Below are positions 1 to 6,001 of a DNA stretch of 6,625 bases, in pieces. Origin of the DNA: Pseudomonadota bacterium (GTDB taxonomy: Bacteria > Pseudomonadota > Gammaproteobacteria > Enterobacterales > Succinivibrionaceae). The position numbers and the translations under genes were made by a program. The stretch lies in NCBI GenBank assembly GCA_023460615.1, contig JAEWPL010000309.1:1-6625 (forward strand). The letters run 5' to 3'. The notes under the pieces were generated by a model. That model was not told where the DNA came from, ran no database searches, and saw nothing but the letters and a program-made list of their open reading frames with translations. Position 1 is the first letter of the stretch; every line of letters begins with the position of its first letter.

Positions 1-809
1 TGACCTAGCATTTCTTGGACAGCACGAATATCTGCTCCACCTTGCAACATTTCAGTTGCAAAAGAGTGTCTTAATTTATGCGGATTTAGATGAATGCCTA
101 AGTCGATTTTATTGCAAAGTTTTTGTAGGTTCTGCTCAACCGCTCTAGTTGTCATTTTTCTACCAAACTTACTTACAAAGATTGCTTCATCCTTAGGATT
201 AAAAGTATCTCTTACCTGTTTTAGATAGTAGTCTAATTTCTCTAAAGCGATAGTGCCTACAGGCACTACTCTTTGCTTATTGCCCTTGCCTAATACCCTA
301 ACTTCTTTTAATTCAAAATTAAGATCACTAAGCTGTAAATTTACTAATTCTGAAACACGAAGCCCTGAGGAAAAAAGCAATTCAGCGATAGTGTTATCTC
401 GATAATCTTGGGGGGTTTCACACTTAGCATCTAATAAAATTTCAATTTCAGATAAAGATAAGATATTAGGTAAATGCCGTTTTACCTTAGGAGCTTGTAC
501 TTGCTTTATAGGATTATCTTTTAAGATCTGCTCTTTAATTAAAAATTTAACAAAAGAGCTTAAGGCATACAAATCATGAGCAACCGTGTTGTTATTAAGC
601 TTGTTTAGATTAGCATCAAAATTAAAAGCCTTATGGATTTTTCGAACTGCAGCAAAATCTAAATTTTGCCAATCATAACTTTGATTAGGATCGCCCGTTA
701 AGACATTTACAGCCTTAAGTAAAACCCTTATGTAGGATTCAACGGTGTGCGAACTGTATCGTTTTTCATAACGCAAATAATCAATAAATTTAGTTACGTA
801 TAGATCCAT
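1..809 (-). CDS. xerC: Tyrosine recombinase XerC, 3' end cut off by the window edge
   Basis: Site-specific recombinase that acts with XerD at the chromosomal dif site to resolve chromosome dimers before division. Translation from 809 gives 269 complete codons with no stop. Residues about 1-110 form the N-terminal SAM-like DNA-binding domain. The catalytic domain follows and shows R151 (in SGLRVSEL), K175 (in LGKGNKQR) and H244/R247 (in HKLRHSFAT); MLG and the first two bases of a His codon close the window. These sit three or four residues after the E. coli XerC equivalents (R148, K172, H240, R243). The nucleophilic Tyr and about the last 25-30 residues lie outside. The ATG at 807-809 is preceded by AGGTGG (815-820) with a 5-base gap. 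The gene begins 17 bases after dapF ends, so it is probably the last visible gene of that operon. XerC is preferred over XerD because of the dapF neighbourhood and the close residue register; XerD is usually encoded elsewhere. Confidence 0.95.
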   Translation of the reverse strand, partial: MDLYVTKFIDYLRYEKRYSSHTVESYIRVLLKAVNVLTGDPNQSYDWQNLDFAAVRKIHKAFNFDANLNKLNNNTVAHDLYALSSFVKFLIKEQILKDNPIKQVQAPKVKRHLPNILSLSEIEILLDAKCETPQDYRDNTIAELLFSSGLRVSELVNLQLSDLNFELKEVRVLGKGNKQRVVPVGTIALEKLDYYLKQVRDTFNPKDEAIFVSKFGRKMTTRAVEQNLQKLCNKIDLGIHLNPHKLRHSFATEMLQGGADIRAVQEMLG

Positions 810-826
810 TCGCACCACCTATCAAG

Positions 827-1660
827 TTAAATTAGGATGGTTCCTTCATATACTCTTTGAGCAGGACCTGACATGAAAACAGGACTTTTACCACCTTCCC
901 AGGAGATAGACAATTTACCACCTGGTAAATAAACACTTACAGGAGATTCTACTTTTCCTTGAGCAATAGCTACTACAGCTGCAGCACAAGCACCTGTACC
1001 ACAAGCTAAAGTTTCACCACAGCCACGCTCAAACACTCTTAATTTTAAAGTATGTTTATCTACAACTTGAGCAAAACCAACATTTACCTTTTCAGGAAAA
1101 TTAGGATGACACTCAATAACAGGACCATACTTTTCCACAGGAGCGGTTGCTACATCGTCAAAGAAGAATACTGCATGTGGATTTCCCATAGAAACAGCGC
1201 CATGCTCAAGTACTACCCCATCATCTAAGGTAATTTTATAACTTAAAGCTTGATGTTCTGCTTTAAATGGTAATTTTGCAGGAGTAAAGTCTGGTGCTCC
1301 CATATTCACAGTTACAGTATCATCGTCATTTAAAGTTAAATGCAACACTCCTGATACTGTACTTACATCAATTTCACGCTTATTAGTTAGATTATGATCT
1401 ACTACAAATCTAACAAAACAACGAGCACCATTACCACACATTTGCACTTCAGAGCCATCTGCATTAAATATTCTGTAGTGGAAATCTACCTCAGGATCAA
1501 ATGGTGGCTCAACTAGTAACAGTTGATCAAAACCAATACCAAAATGACGGTCTGCTAATTTCTTAATTAACTCTGGGGAGAAAAAGATCTTTTGAGTAAC
1601 CCCGTCAACCACCATAAAGTCGTTGCCTAAACCATGCATTTTGGTAAATCTTAATAGCAT
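827..1660 (-). CDS. dapF: Diaminopimelate epimerase DapF
   Basis: Cofactor-independent cytoplasmic epimerase that converts LL-diaminopimelate to meso-diaminopimelate, the lysine precursor and peptidoglycan cross-linking residue. The 277-residue length is close to E. coli DapF (274). Both thiol acid/base residues are visible: C75 in MCGNGARC and C220 in the ACGTGAC motif. Other family landmarks are N13 in HGLGNDF, N66 in FNADGSE, N160/H162 in GNPHAV and E211-R212 just before GCGET. The two halves of the protein form the usual pseudo-symmetric domains with the active site between them. The start is an ATG (1658-1660) preceded by AGAGG at 1667-1671, 6 bases away. That site overlaps the lysA stop codon (TAA at 1671-1673), which suggests translational coupling. 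LysA upstream uses its product. No lesion or unusual residue is seen. Confidence 0.98.
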   Translation of the reverse strand: MLLRFTKMHGLGNDFMVVDGVTQKIFFSPELIKKLADRHFGIGFDQLLLVEPPFDPEVDFHYRIFNADGSEVQMCGNGARCFVRFVVDHNLTNKREIDVSTVSGVLHLTLNDDDTVTVNMGAPDFTPAKLPFKAEHQALSYKITLDDGVVLEHGAVSMGNPHAVFFFDDVATAPVEKYGPVIECHPNFPEKVNVGFAQVVDKHTLKLRVFERGCGETLACGTGACAAAVVAIAQGKVESPVSVYLPGGKLSISWEGGKSPVFMSGPAQRVYEGTILI

Positions 1661-1670
1661 AACTAACCTC

Positions 1671-2918
1671 TTAGTTTAGAATGCACTCATCTTTCCAAAT
1701 GTCTTCAAAGCTTTGACGCTTTTTGATGACAGTGGCATTCTTACCGTCCACCATAACTTCACATGGTAAACGTCTTGTATTGTATGTAGATGACATTGAA
1801 GATCCATAGGCGCCAGCACCGCGTACTACTAGGATATCGCCATTTTTTACCTTTAAGCTACGCTCTTTTCCTAAAAAGTCATCACTTTCACAAATTGGAC
1901 CTACAACATCACATACTACAGGTTCTAAATCTTTATGATCTACTGCATTTTCAATGGTCATATAAGCACCATATAAGGCAGGTCTAATCATATCGTTCAT
2001 ACCAGTATCGGTGATTACAAAATGCTTATCACCATTGTTCTTTTGGTATAAAACTTTAGCTAATAACACTCCTGAATTTGCAATCATGGCGCGACCAGGC
2101 TCAATATACAGAGCAACGTCATAACCACTTAATTTCTCAAGAATAGGTGCATAATAATCTAATGGTTGAGGAGGAACTTCCTTATCGTAAGTAACACCTA
2201 GACCACCGCCCATATCAATATGATCAACTTTAATACCTAAAGCTAAAAGCTTTTGATATAAATTTACGATTTTTTCAGAAGCTTCAATAATTGGTGCAGC
2301 CTCTGTCATTTGAGAACCAATATGGCAATCGATACCAGAAACCTTAAGACAAGGCTCTTTTGCTAAACGCTGATATAACTCTAGAGCAATTTCCTCTGAT
2401 ACACCAAACTTATTGTTTTTAAGACCAGTAGAAATATAAGGATGAGTTTTTGGATCAACACCTGGATTTACACGAAGTGCTACAGGAGCTACTACATTAA
2501 GTTTTTTAGCTACCTTGATGACAGCATCAATTTCTTCTTCAGATTCAATATTTAAACAATTGATACCTACAGATAAAGCATATTCAATCTCAGCTTCAGT
2601 TTTACCTACGCCTGAGAAAACCACTTTTTTAGGATCACCACCAGCTGCAATTACACGACGCAATTCACCTTCTGACACAATATCAAAGCCTGCGCCTAAT
2701 TTAGCTAATAAGTTTAATACAGCTAAGTTTGAGCAAGATTTAACTGCAAAGCAAGTTAAATGTTTCTTTGAAGCTAATGCGTTTTCAAAGGCGTTTAAAT
2801 GTCTTTCAATGGTAGCTTTTGAATAGACGTAAAGTGGGGTTCCAAATTCTTTAGCTAAATCGGTAACTTTTACATCTTCTGCGTACAATTGTGAATCTTT
2901 GAATTCAAAAAAATTCAT
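1671..2918 (-). CDS. lysA: Diaminopimelate decarboxylase LysA
   Basis: PLP-dependent decarboxylase of fold type III that converts meso-diaminopimelate to L-lysine and CO2, the last step of lysine synthesis. From the start chosen here the protein has 415 residues. K60 (FAVKSCSN) is the PLP Schiff-base lysine. HIGSQ (199-203) and the glycine loop GGGLG (237-241) hold the cofactor phosphate, EPGR (273-276) follows, and CESDD (343-347) carries the catalytic cysteine supplied to the partner subunit of the dimer. YGSSMSSTYN (371-380) is the conserved C-terminal motif. The frame could extend four codons to a TTG at 2928-2930, but that TTG lies inside the Shine-Dalgarno region. The ATG at 2916-2918 has GAGG 6 bases upstream and gives MNFFEFKDSQLYAEDV, which matches how longer LysA proteins of the Vibrio/Pseudomonas type begin. 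It lies between lptM (28-base gap) and dapF (10-base gap), the arrangement known from Vibrio and Pseudomonas. E. coli instead keeps lysA elsewhere beside lysR. Confidence 0.97.
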   Translation of the reverse strand: MNFFEFKDSQLYAEDVKVTDLAKEFGTPLYVYSKATIERHLNAFENALASKKHLTCFAVKSCSNLAVLNLLAKLGAGFDIVSEGELRRVIAAGGDPKKVVFSGVGKTEAEIEYALSVGINCLNIESEEEIDAVIKVAKKLNVVAPVALRVNPGVDPKTHPYISTGLKNNKFGVSEEIALELYQRLAKEPCLKVSGIDCHIGSQMTEAAPIIEASEKIVNLYQKLLALGIKVDHIDMGGGLGVTYDKEVPPQPLDYYAPILEKLSGYDVALYIEPGRAMIANSGVLLAKVLYQKNNGDKHFVITDTGMNDMIRPALYGAYMTIENAVDHKDLEPVVCDVVGPICESDDFLGKERSLKVKNGDILVVRGAGAYGSSMSSTYNTRRLPCEVMVDGKNATVIKKRQSFEDIWKDECILN

Positions 2919-2922
2919 GGTT

Positions 2923-2928
2923 TTCCTC
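2923..2928 (-). promoter_or_regulatory. Ribosome binding site that fixes the lysA start
   Basis: Reads GAGGAA on the minus strand; its GAGG core (2925-2928) is 6 bases before the ATG at 2916-2918. It overlaps an in-frame TTG (2928-2930) that would otherwise give a protein four residues longer. A TTG inside the binding site cannot be the main start, so the ATG is preferred. Confidence 0.8.
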
Positions 2929-2946
2929 AAAATCCGTGGTAATTAT

Positions 2947-3207
2947 TTAGTTATAAACTGAGTTATCAACGTATATACGTTTGTTCTGTTGCTGACCATC
3001 ATCTGATTTACTCTCATCGTCTTGTGAATTAGCTTTTTGATTTTGAGCATCATCAGCATCACTGCTAGAGCTAGAGGTTGATGTAGGGATGGTACTAACA
3101 GTTTGCTTTGCTGTTGGTTCCTCAATATACAATGGTCCTTTGATACCACAGGAAGTCAATAGCATAAGAGAAACGAAGGTAAGTGTTATTGCTAGAATTT
3201 TATTCAA
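2947..3207 (-). CDS. lptM: LptM (YifL)-family small outer-membrane lipoprotein
   Basis: Predicted 86-residue lipoprotein. A Lys-containing N-terminus and a hydrophobic signal (about residues 4-17) end in the lipobox LTSC with lipidated C20. Immediately after it comes CGIKGPLYIEEP, which matches the E. coli YifL/LptM signature CGLKGPLYFPP. In E. coli, LptM associates with the LPS translocon LptD-LptE and the Bam complex and promotes correct disulfide formation in LptD; that role is transferred here by family. Residues about 36-75 are low-complexity and rich in Ser, Asp, Gln and Lys, probably disordered. The C-terminal NSVYN resembles the SQVNY end of the E. coli protein. It is longer than the E. 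coli protein (67 residues) because of the linker. The start is TTG (3205-3207); no ATG lies upstream of the signal peptide, and a strong Shine-Dalgarno sequence precedes it. It heads the lysA-dapF-xerC cluster, where gammaproteobacterial lptM genes are usually found. Confidence 0.9.
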   Translation of the reverse strand: MNKILAITLTFVSLMLLTSCGIKGPLYIEEPTAKQTVSTIPTSTSSSSSDADDAQNQKANSQDDESKSDDGQQQNKRIYVDNSVYN

Positions 3208-3213
3208 AGCAAA

Positions 3214-3220
3214 CTCCTTT
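3214..3220 (-). promoter_or_regulatory. Strong ribosome binding site for the TTG start of lptM
   Basis: AAAGGAG on the minus strand, 6 bases before the TTG at 3205-3207. Its quality and spacing support the TTG as the real start, since the next ATG (codon 15) would remove most of the signal peptide. Confidence 0.8.
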
Positions 3221-3243
3221 TAGAACTTTGTTAAATTACGCAA

Positions 3244-3271
3244 ATTTTACCATAATGCTAATCATTGCAAA
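3244..3271 (-). promoter_or_regulatory. Predicted promoter of the lptM-lysA-dapF-xerC cluster
   Basis: On the minus strand a -10 hexamer TAAAAT (3244-3249) is preceded by TGG (3250-3252), making an extended -10. TTTGCA (3266-3271) lies 16 bases upstream of the hexamer and matches the -35 consensus at 4 of 6 positions. Transcription would start near 3237, giving a leader of about 30 bases before lptM. It lies in the 97-base gap after cyaA, where I see no convincing terminator, so read-through from cyaA may also contribute. Confidence 0.6.
3251..3269. promoter_or_regulatory. Candidate Fur box within the lptM promoter
   Basis: The plus strand reads CATAATGCTAATCATTGCA. Aligned with the classical 19-base Fur box GATAATGATAATCATTATC it matches at 14 positions, 14 of them within the 15-base stretch 3252-3266. 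Its core AATGCTAATCATT is a near-perfect inverted repeat (five of six pairs). It fills the space between the -35 and the -10 and overlaps both edges, a position where a bound repressor would block RNA polymerase. The region is AT-rich, so a chance match is possible, and nothing in the window shows that this organism has Fur. Confidence 0.45.
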
Positions 3272-3306
3272 AAGAACTTAGCAAAATCACCAATTAGTAG
3301 CAAAAT

Positions 3307-5760
3307 TTAGATAGTAAAAGGTTTTACCGTTTGTTGATCGTCACTTAAGATGAAATACTGAGGCAAATTAAAATTCAATACTTGTAAGCTTGAGTTTTCT
3401 GATTCTTGTGTATAGTAGCGATTGATAGCATTCACAAGTTTAGAGCGTGAACCTTTAAATTTAGTGAAGGTTTTCACTTCATTACGCTCATTAACGATAT
3501 AAATACTCCAAGAATCTTCGTCTTTCTTAAAGAAATATTGAATTACTCCAATAGAAGCGTGATCTCTAACTACTGCAGGTACTTGTAGAGCATATTCAGG
3601 GCGCATTCCAAACTTTGATAAAACCATAATTTCATCTTCATTTGCTCTAAACAGAGAATTTTTGTGGATGACAACTGTGCCATCGTCATCTACTTTAGCC
3701 TCATATGTGTTATGGCCTACAGCAAAAACATAATTACTCTCATACTCTGAATAGCACGAAACAATACCACGAATAGTTGCTTCTAAATCGTACTTAATTA
3801 AGACACGATGAGAATTAGAATAAGAACAAATTTTTAAAGTATTAAAGATAGCTTGAGGCTCTTTTGAATATTTCAAAATTTGTGGTTGCACAATCAAGGC
3901 TAAGATCTGCAATATTCCAACTTCTCCTTGAGGGTATGGAATGCAGTTAATTTCTCCCCAAGAATTCAAAGTCAAAAGCTCTAATGAGCCAATTAAACAC
4001 ATCTTTTGACGACCACAAGATAAAGAATCACCAATCTCTAGATCTGAAGGTGTGATCATAAAGTCGTTAGTAGCATCATCCTCGAAATTTACTACTAACA
4101 TAGCTTTGACAATTTCACGTGGTTTTTGCAATTCTAATTGGCTTACTTTTAAATCACCATTACCAAAAAATTGCTCAATATCACTAAGCAAATATTTGAT
4201 TTTATCGCCATCTATAGATTGCAATCTGCTCTTTACTTGAATATGAGTTCTTTTTGTAAGTAAATGATTAAATGCAGTCCAAGCTACCGCTTCTGTGGCG
4301 TTCTTTGCAATGTACGAAGCTTTGGTAGATAAAATTTCCAAACTATCCATAGGTGCAGTGAACACATGCCAACCTTTTCTACAAACACTGCTAGAAGAAG
4401 CTTGGACAAATGAAAGCGTTGACTCTTCAAGACTAGAACTTAATTCACTATGAGTTACTAAGATTTTAGTTGGATACTCATCAATAGCAGCATAGATTTT
4501 TCTTGATAGAACACCAGCGTCATCAGAGGTAATCGCATACTCAATGTTGTGTAACAAGGAGAATCGAATTAAAGCTTTATAACTTTCTAGTAAAGAACTT
4601 AAAATCTCATGACGTCTTTGCTTTACTGTAGCGTATTTCCAGCGACTTGCATTATCTAGAGAAGCAACAAACGATCTATACCAGCCCCAAACTTTACAGA
4701 TACGGCGCAAAAATACTAAACGTTTTTGTAAGTAAAGATTACTACTGCTACGAGGGGTGGCTTGTTTTACTTTTAAGTAAAAGCAGATTTTAGCTAAATC
4801 AAGTCTTTTAGCATCTTTTATCTTGATTAAATACTGCTCTACTTTTTTTAACATTAAAAAGTAAGCATCTAAGCCTAAAGAATAATTTTTTCTATCGTAA
4901 ATTGCCTGTTTTAACTCAATAGATAGAAGCTTAGTATTTGGATATTCTGAGGCATAAGCTTCCATTAAAAGAATTTTAAGCACAGCTTTTAAAGGATGAT
5001 CAATACCTTTATAAACAAGCCATAAGCCAGAGCCAAAATATTCAACAGGAGAACTTTTAGCAACTGAGCCAAAATCAAACCATTCGTCTTTGTTTACGAA
5101 ATCTTGTTGATAAAAGTCCTCTAAATACTTTTTATAATCGCTATATTCCTCTTCCTTAGAGATCATAAACCAAGCGATTCTGCGACCACATAGTCTTATG
5201 GCAGAACGATAAAATTCATCTAACAAGAATAAGCTTTGAGCAGATCCACAGTCTTCTGTATCCATAGCACCATGGTCTCCGCTTAAGAATCTGTCTTCAA
5301 CGGTTACGAATAAATTGATTTCAGCACCGATATTTTTAGCAAAGGCAGAGATAAATTTACATTTATTAGCTAATAAATTGACCTGCTCTATAGGCACATC
5401 TTTACTTATACATACCCAAAGATCTAAGTCTGAACTTAAACTTTGCGCAATAGATGAGGTACTACCCATAGCGTACAAAGCATAGATAGAATATTTTCCA
5501 TGAGAGGGAAGATTTGGATCAATTCCGTGCTTAATAAGATAATTTTTTTGTGAAAAATTAGGTTTAAAACCATCTATTCCATAAGGAACATCACTTGATA
5601 CGTAACCTGGAATTTTAGGATTATTGTAATTTAGTAGAATAGGTACTAATTCAAGCATTTTCTTGCAGTCATTAGACATGATGCCATAAGCTCTTTTTAA
5701 CCTCTCATTGTTAAGAGATTCAACTTTTGAAAATCGATTTTCAAATTGAGCTTTATCCAT
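3307..5760 (-). CDS. cyaA: Class I adenylate cyclase CyaA
   Basis: Cytoplasmic enzyme making cAMP from ATP for the CRP regulon; in enteric bacteria it is activated through the sugar PTS protein EIIA-Glc. Of the 817 residues, about the first half is the catalytic domain. It carries the nucleotidyltransferase signature GSTSSIAQSLSSDLDLWVC (99-117), in which D111 and D113 are the expected metal ligands. The second family signature runs from 240 to 262, beginning EYFGSGLW and containing YKGIDHPLKAVLK. The second half aligns with the regulatory domain of E. coli CyaA up to the conserved FNLPQ (797-801), then stops at VKPFTI, so the last roughly 25 residues of the E. coli protein (848) have no counterpart. 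The ATG at 5758-5760 is fixed by an in-frame stop two codons upstream (5764-5766). It has no good Shine-Dalgarno sequence, which suggests weak translation, as in E. coli cyaA with its poor TTG start. It is divergent from the HemX-like gene and followed by lptM; cyaY is absent. Confidence 0.97.
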   Translation of the reverse strand: MDKAQFENRFSKVESLNNERLKRAYGIMSNDCKKMLELVPILLNYNNPKIPGYVSSDVPYGIDGFKPNFSQKNYLIKHGIDPNLPSHGKYSIYALYAMGSTSSIAQSLSSDLDLWVCISKDVPIEQVNLLANKCKFISAFAKNIGAEINLFVTVEDRFLSGDHGAMDTEDCGSAQSLFLLDEFYRSAIRLCGRRIAWFMISKEEEYSDYKKYLEDFYQQDFVNKDEWFDFGSVAKSSPVEYFGSGLWLVYKGIDHPLKAVLKILLMEAYASEYPNTKLLSIELKQAIYDRKNYSLGLDAYFLMLKKVEQYLIKIKDAKRLDLAKICFYLKVKQATPRSSSNLYLQKRLVFLRRICKVWGWYRSFVASLDNASRWKYATVKQRRHEILSSLLESYKALIRFSLLHNIEYAITSDDAGVLSRKIYAAIDEYPTKILVTHSELSSSLEESTLSFVQASSSSVCRKGWHVFTAPMDSLEILSTKASYIAKNATEAVAWTAFNHLLTKRTHIQVKSRLQSIDGDKIKYLLSDIEQFFGNGDLKVSQLELQKPREIVKAMLVVNFEDDATNDFMITPSDLEIGDSLSCGRQKMCLIGSLELLTLNSWGEINCIPYPQGEVGILQILALIVQPQILKYSKEPQAIFNTLKICSYSNSHRVLIKYDLEATIRGIVSCYSEYESNYVFAVGHNTYEAKVDDDGTVVIHKNSLFRANEDEIMVLSKFGMRPEYALQVPAVVRDHASIGVIQYFFKKDEDSWSIYIVNERNEVKTFTKFKGSRSKLVNAINRYYTQESENSSLQVLNFNLPQYFILSDDQQTVKPFTI

Positions 5761-5797
5761 GACTTAAAACACTTTAATTACCTTTGAATTCTTACAG

Positions 5798-5806
5798 ATT
5801 ATAACA
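5798..5806 (-). promoter_or_regulatory. Predicted cyaA promoter (extended -10)
   Basis: The minus strand reads TGTTATAAT: a perfect TATAAT (5798-5803) with the TGn extension. No good -35 lies 16-18 bases upstream, which is tolerable for an extended -10 promoter. The start would fall near 5791, giving a leader of about 30 bases. I see no consensus CRP site over it, whereas E. coli cyaA has one at its main promoter. Confidence 0.65.
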
Positions 5807-5840
5807 CGCAACCATTGTTAACTTTTAAAGCAATTAAAAT

Positions 5841-5866
5841 ACCTAGAGCTAGGTGGTGTTTTTTTT
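5841..5866 (+). terminator. Hairpin with T tract, plus-strand terminator-like, between cyaA and the hemX-like gene
   Basis: ACCTAG (5841-5846) and CTAGGT (5849-5854) form a perfect inverted repeat with two bases between them, so in RNA five pairs with a four-base loop are likely. After GGTG comes a run of eight T (5859-5866). The stem is short and the T tract is displaced by four bases, so efficiency may be modest. Read on the plus strand it would stop transcripts coming from antisense to cyaA before the HemX-like gene. No gene that it obviously terminates is present. Confidence 0.5.
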
Positions 5867-5951
5867 GTAGTATTTACTGTTGAAGAATAAGTAAAAAAAG
5901 TGATCAGATACGAACTTATCAAAGCAAATTCTAGTGACAATACGGCACAAT

Positions 5952-5964
5952 CACGTCTAACGTG
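5952..5964. promoter_or_regulatory. Inverted repeat CACGT-CTA-ACGTG, possible operator
   Basis: Perfect 5-base inverted repeat with a three-base spacer. It ends at the G of the TG extension of the predicted -10 for the HemX-like gene. The position suits a repressor or activator site, but I do not recognise the regulator and the repeat is short. Confidence 0.3.
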
Positions 5965-5971
5965 TTATTAT
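5963..5971 (+). promoter_or_regulatory. Predicted promoter of the hemX-like gene (extended -10)
   Basis: TGTTATTAT: TATTAT (5966-5971) differs from TATAAT at one base and has the TGn extension. The hexamer 17 bases upstream (5943-5948, CGGCAC) is not a recognisable -35; GTGACA (5934-5939) is -35-like but too distant. The start would be near 5978, giving a leader of about 24 bases. Confidence 0.5.
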
Positions 5972-6001
5972 GGAAATAAATTTCTTTGATGAGAAGTAAG
6001 T

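Noticed and set aside
1790..1987. 65-codon plus-strand open frame
   Set aside because: It lies wholly antisense to lysA, encodes a His/Leu-rich sequence without recognisable motifs, and is explained as a shadow of the lysA codons.
2515..2826. 103-codon plus-strand open frame
   Set aside because: Antisense to the N-terminal half of lysA, with Ser/Ala-rich shadow composition and no family resemblance.
2928..2930. TTG start giving a lysA product four residues longer
   Set aside because: The codon falls within the Shine-Dalgarno sequence of the ATG at 2916-2918, and the ATG gives the usual family N-terminus.
2943..3149. 68-codon minus-strand open frame overlapping lptM
   Set aside because: Out of frame with lptM, whose lipobox and CGIKGPLY motif identify the real frame.
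3272..3306. Terminator after cyaA
   Set aside because: No stem of useful length followed by a T tract can be drawn on the minus strand; only scattered T runs are present.
4052..4240. 62-codon plus-strand open frame
   Set aside because: Antisense to cyaA within its conserved regulatory half, with no ribosome binding site of note.
5890..5925. TGAT...ATCA pairs around 5901-5920
   Set aside because: Short arms with a long AT-rich spacer; expected by chance in this composition.
5933..5949. Possible CRP site (AGTGA and GCACA half sites)
   Set aside because: The half sites are separated by seven bases instead of six and both are imperfect. A cAMP-CRP site next to cyaA would be attractive, but this is too weak to list.
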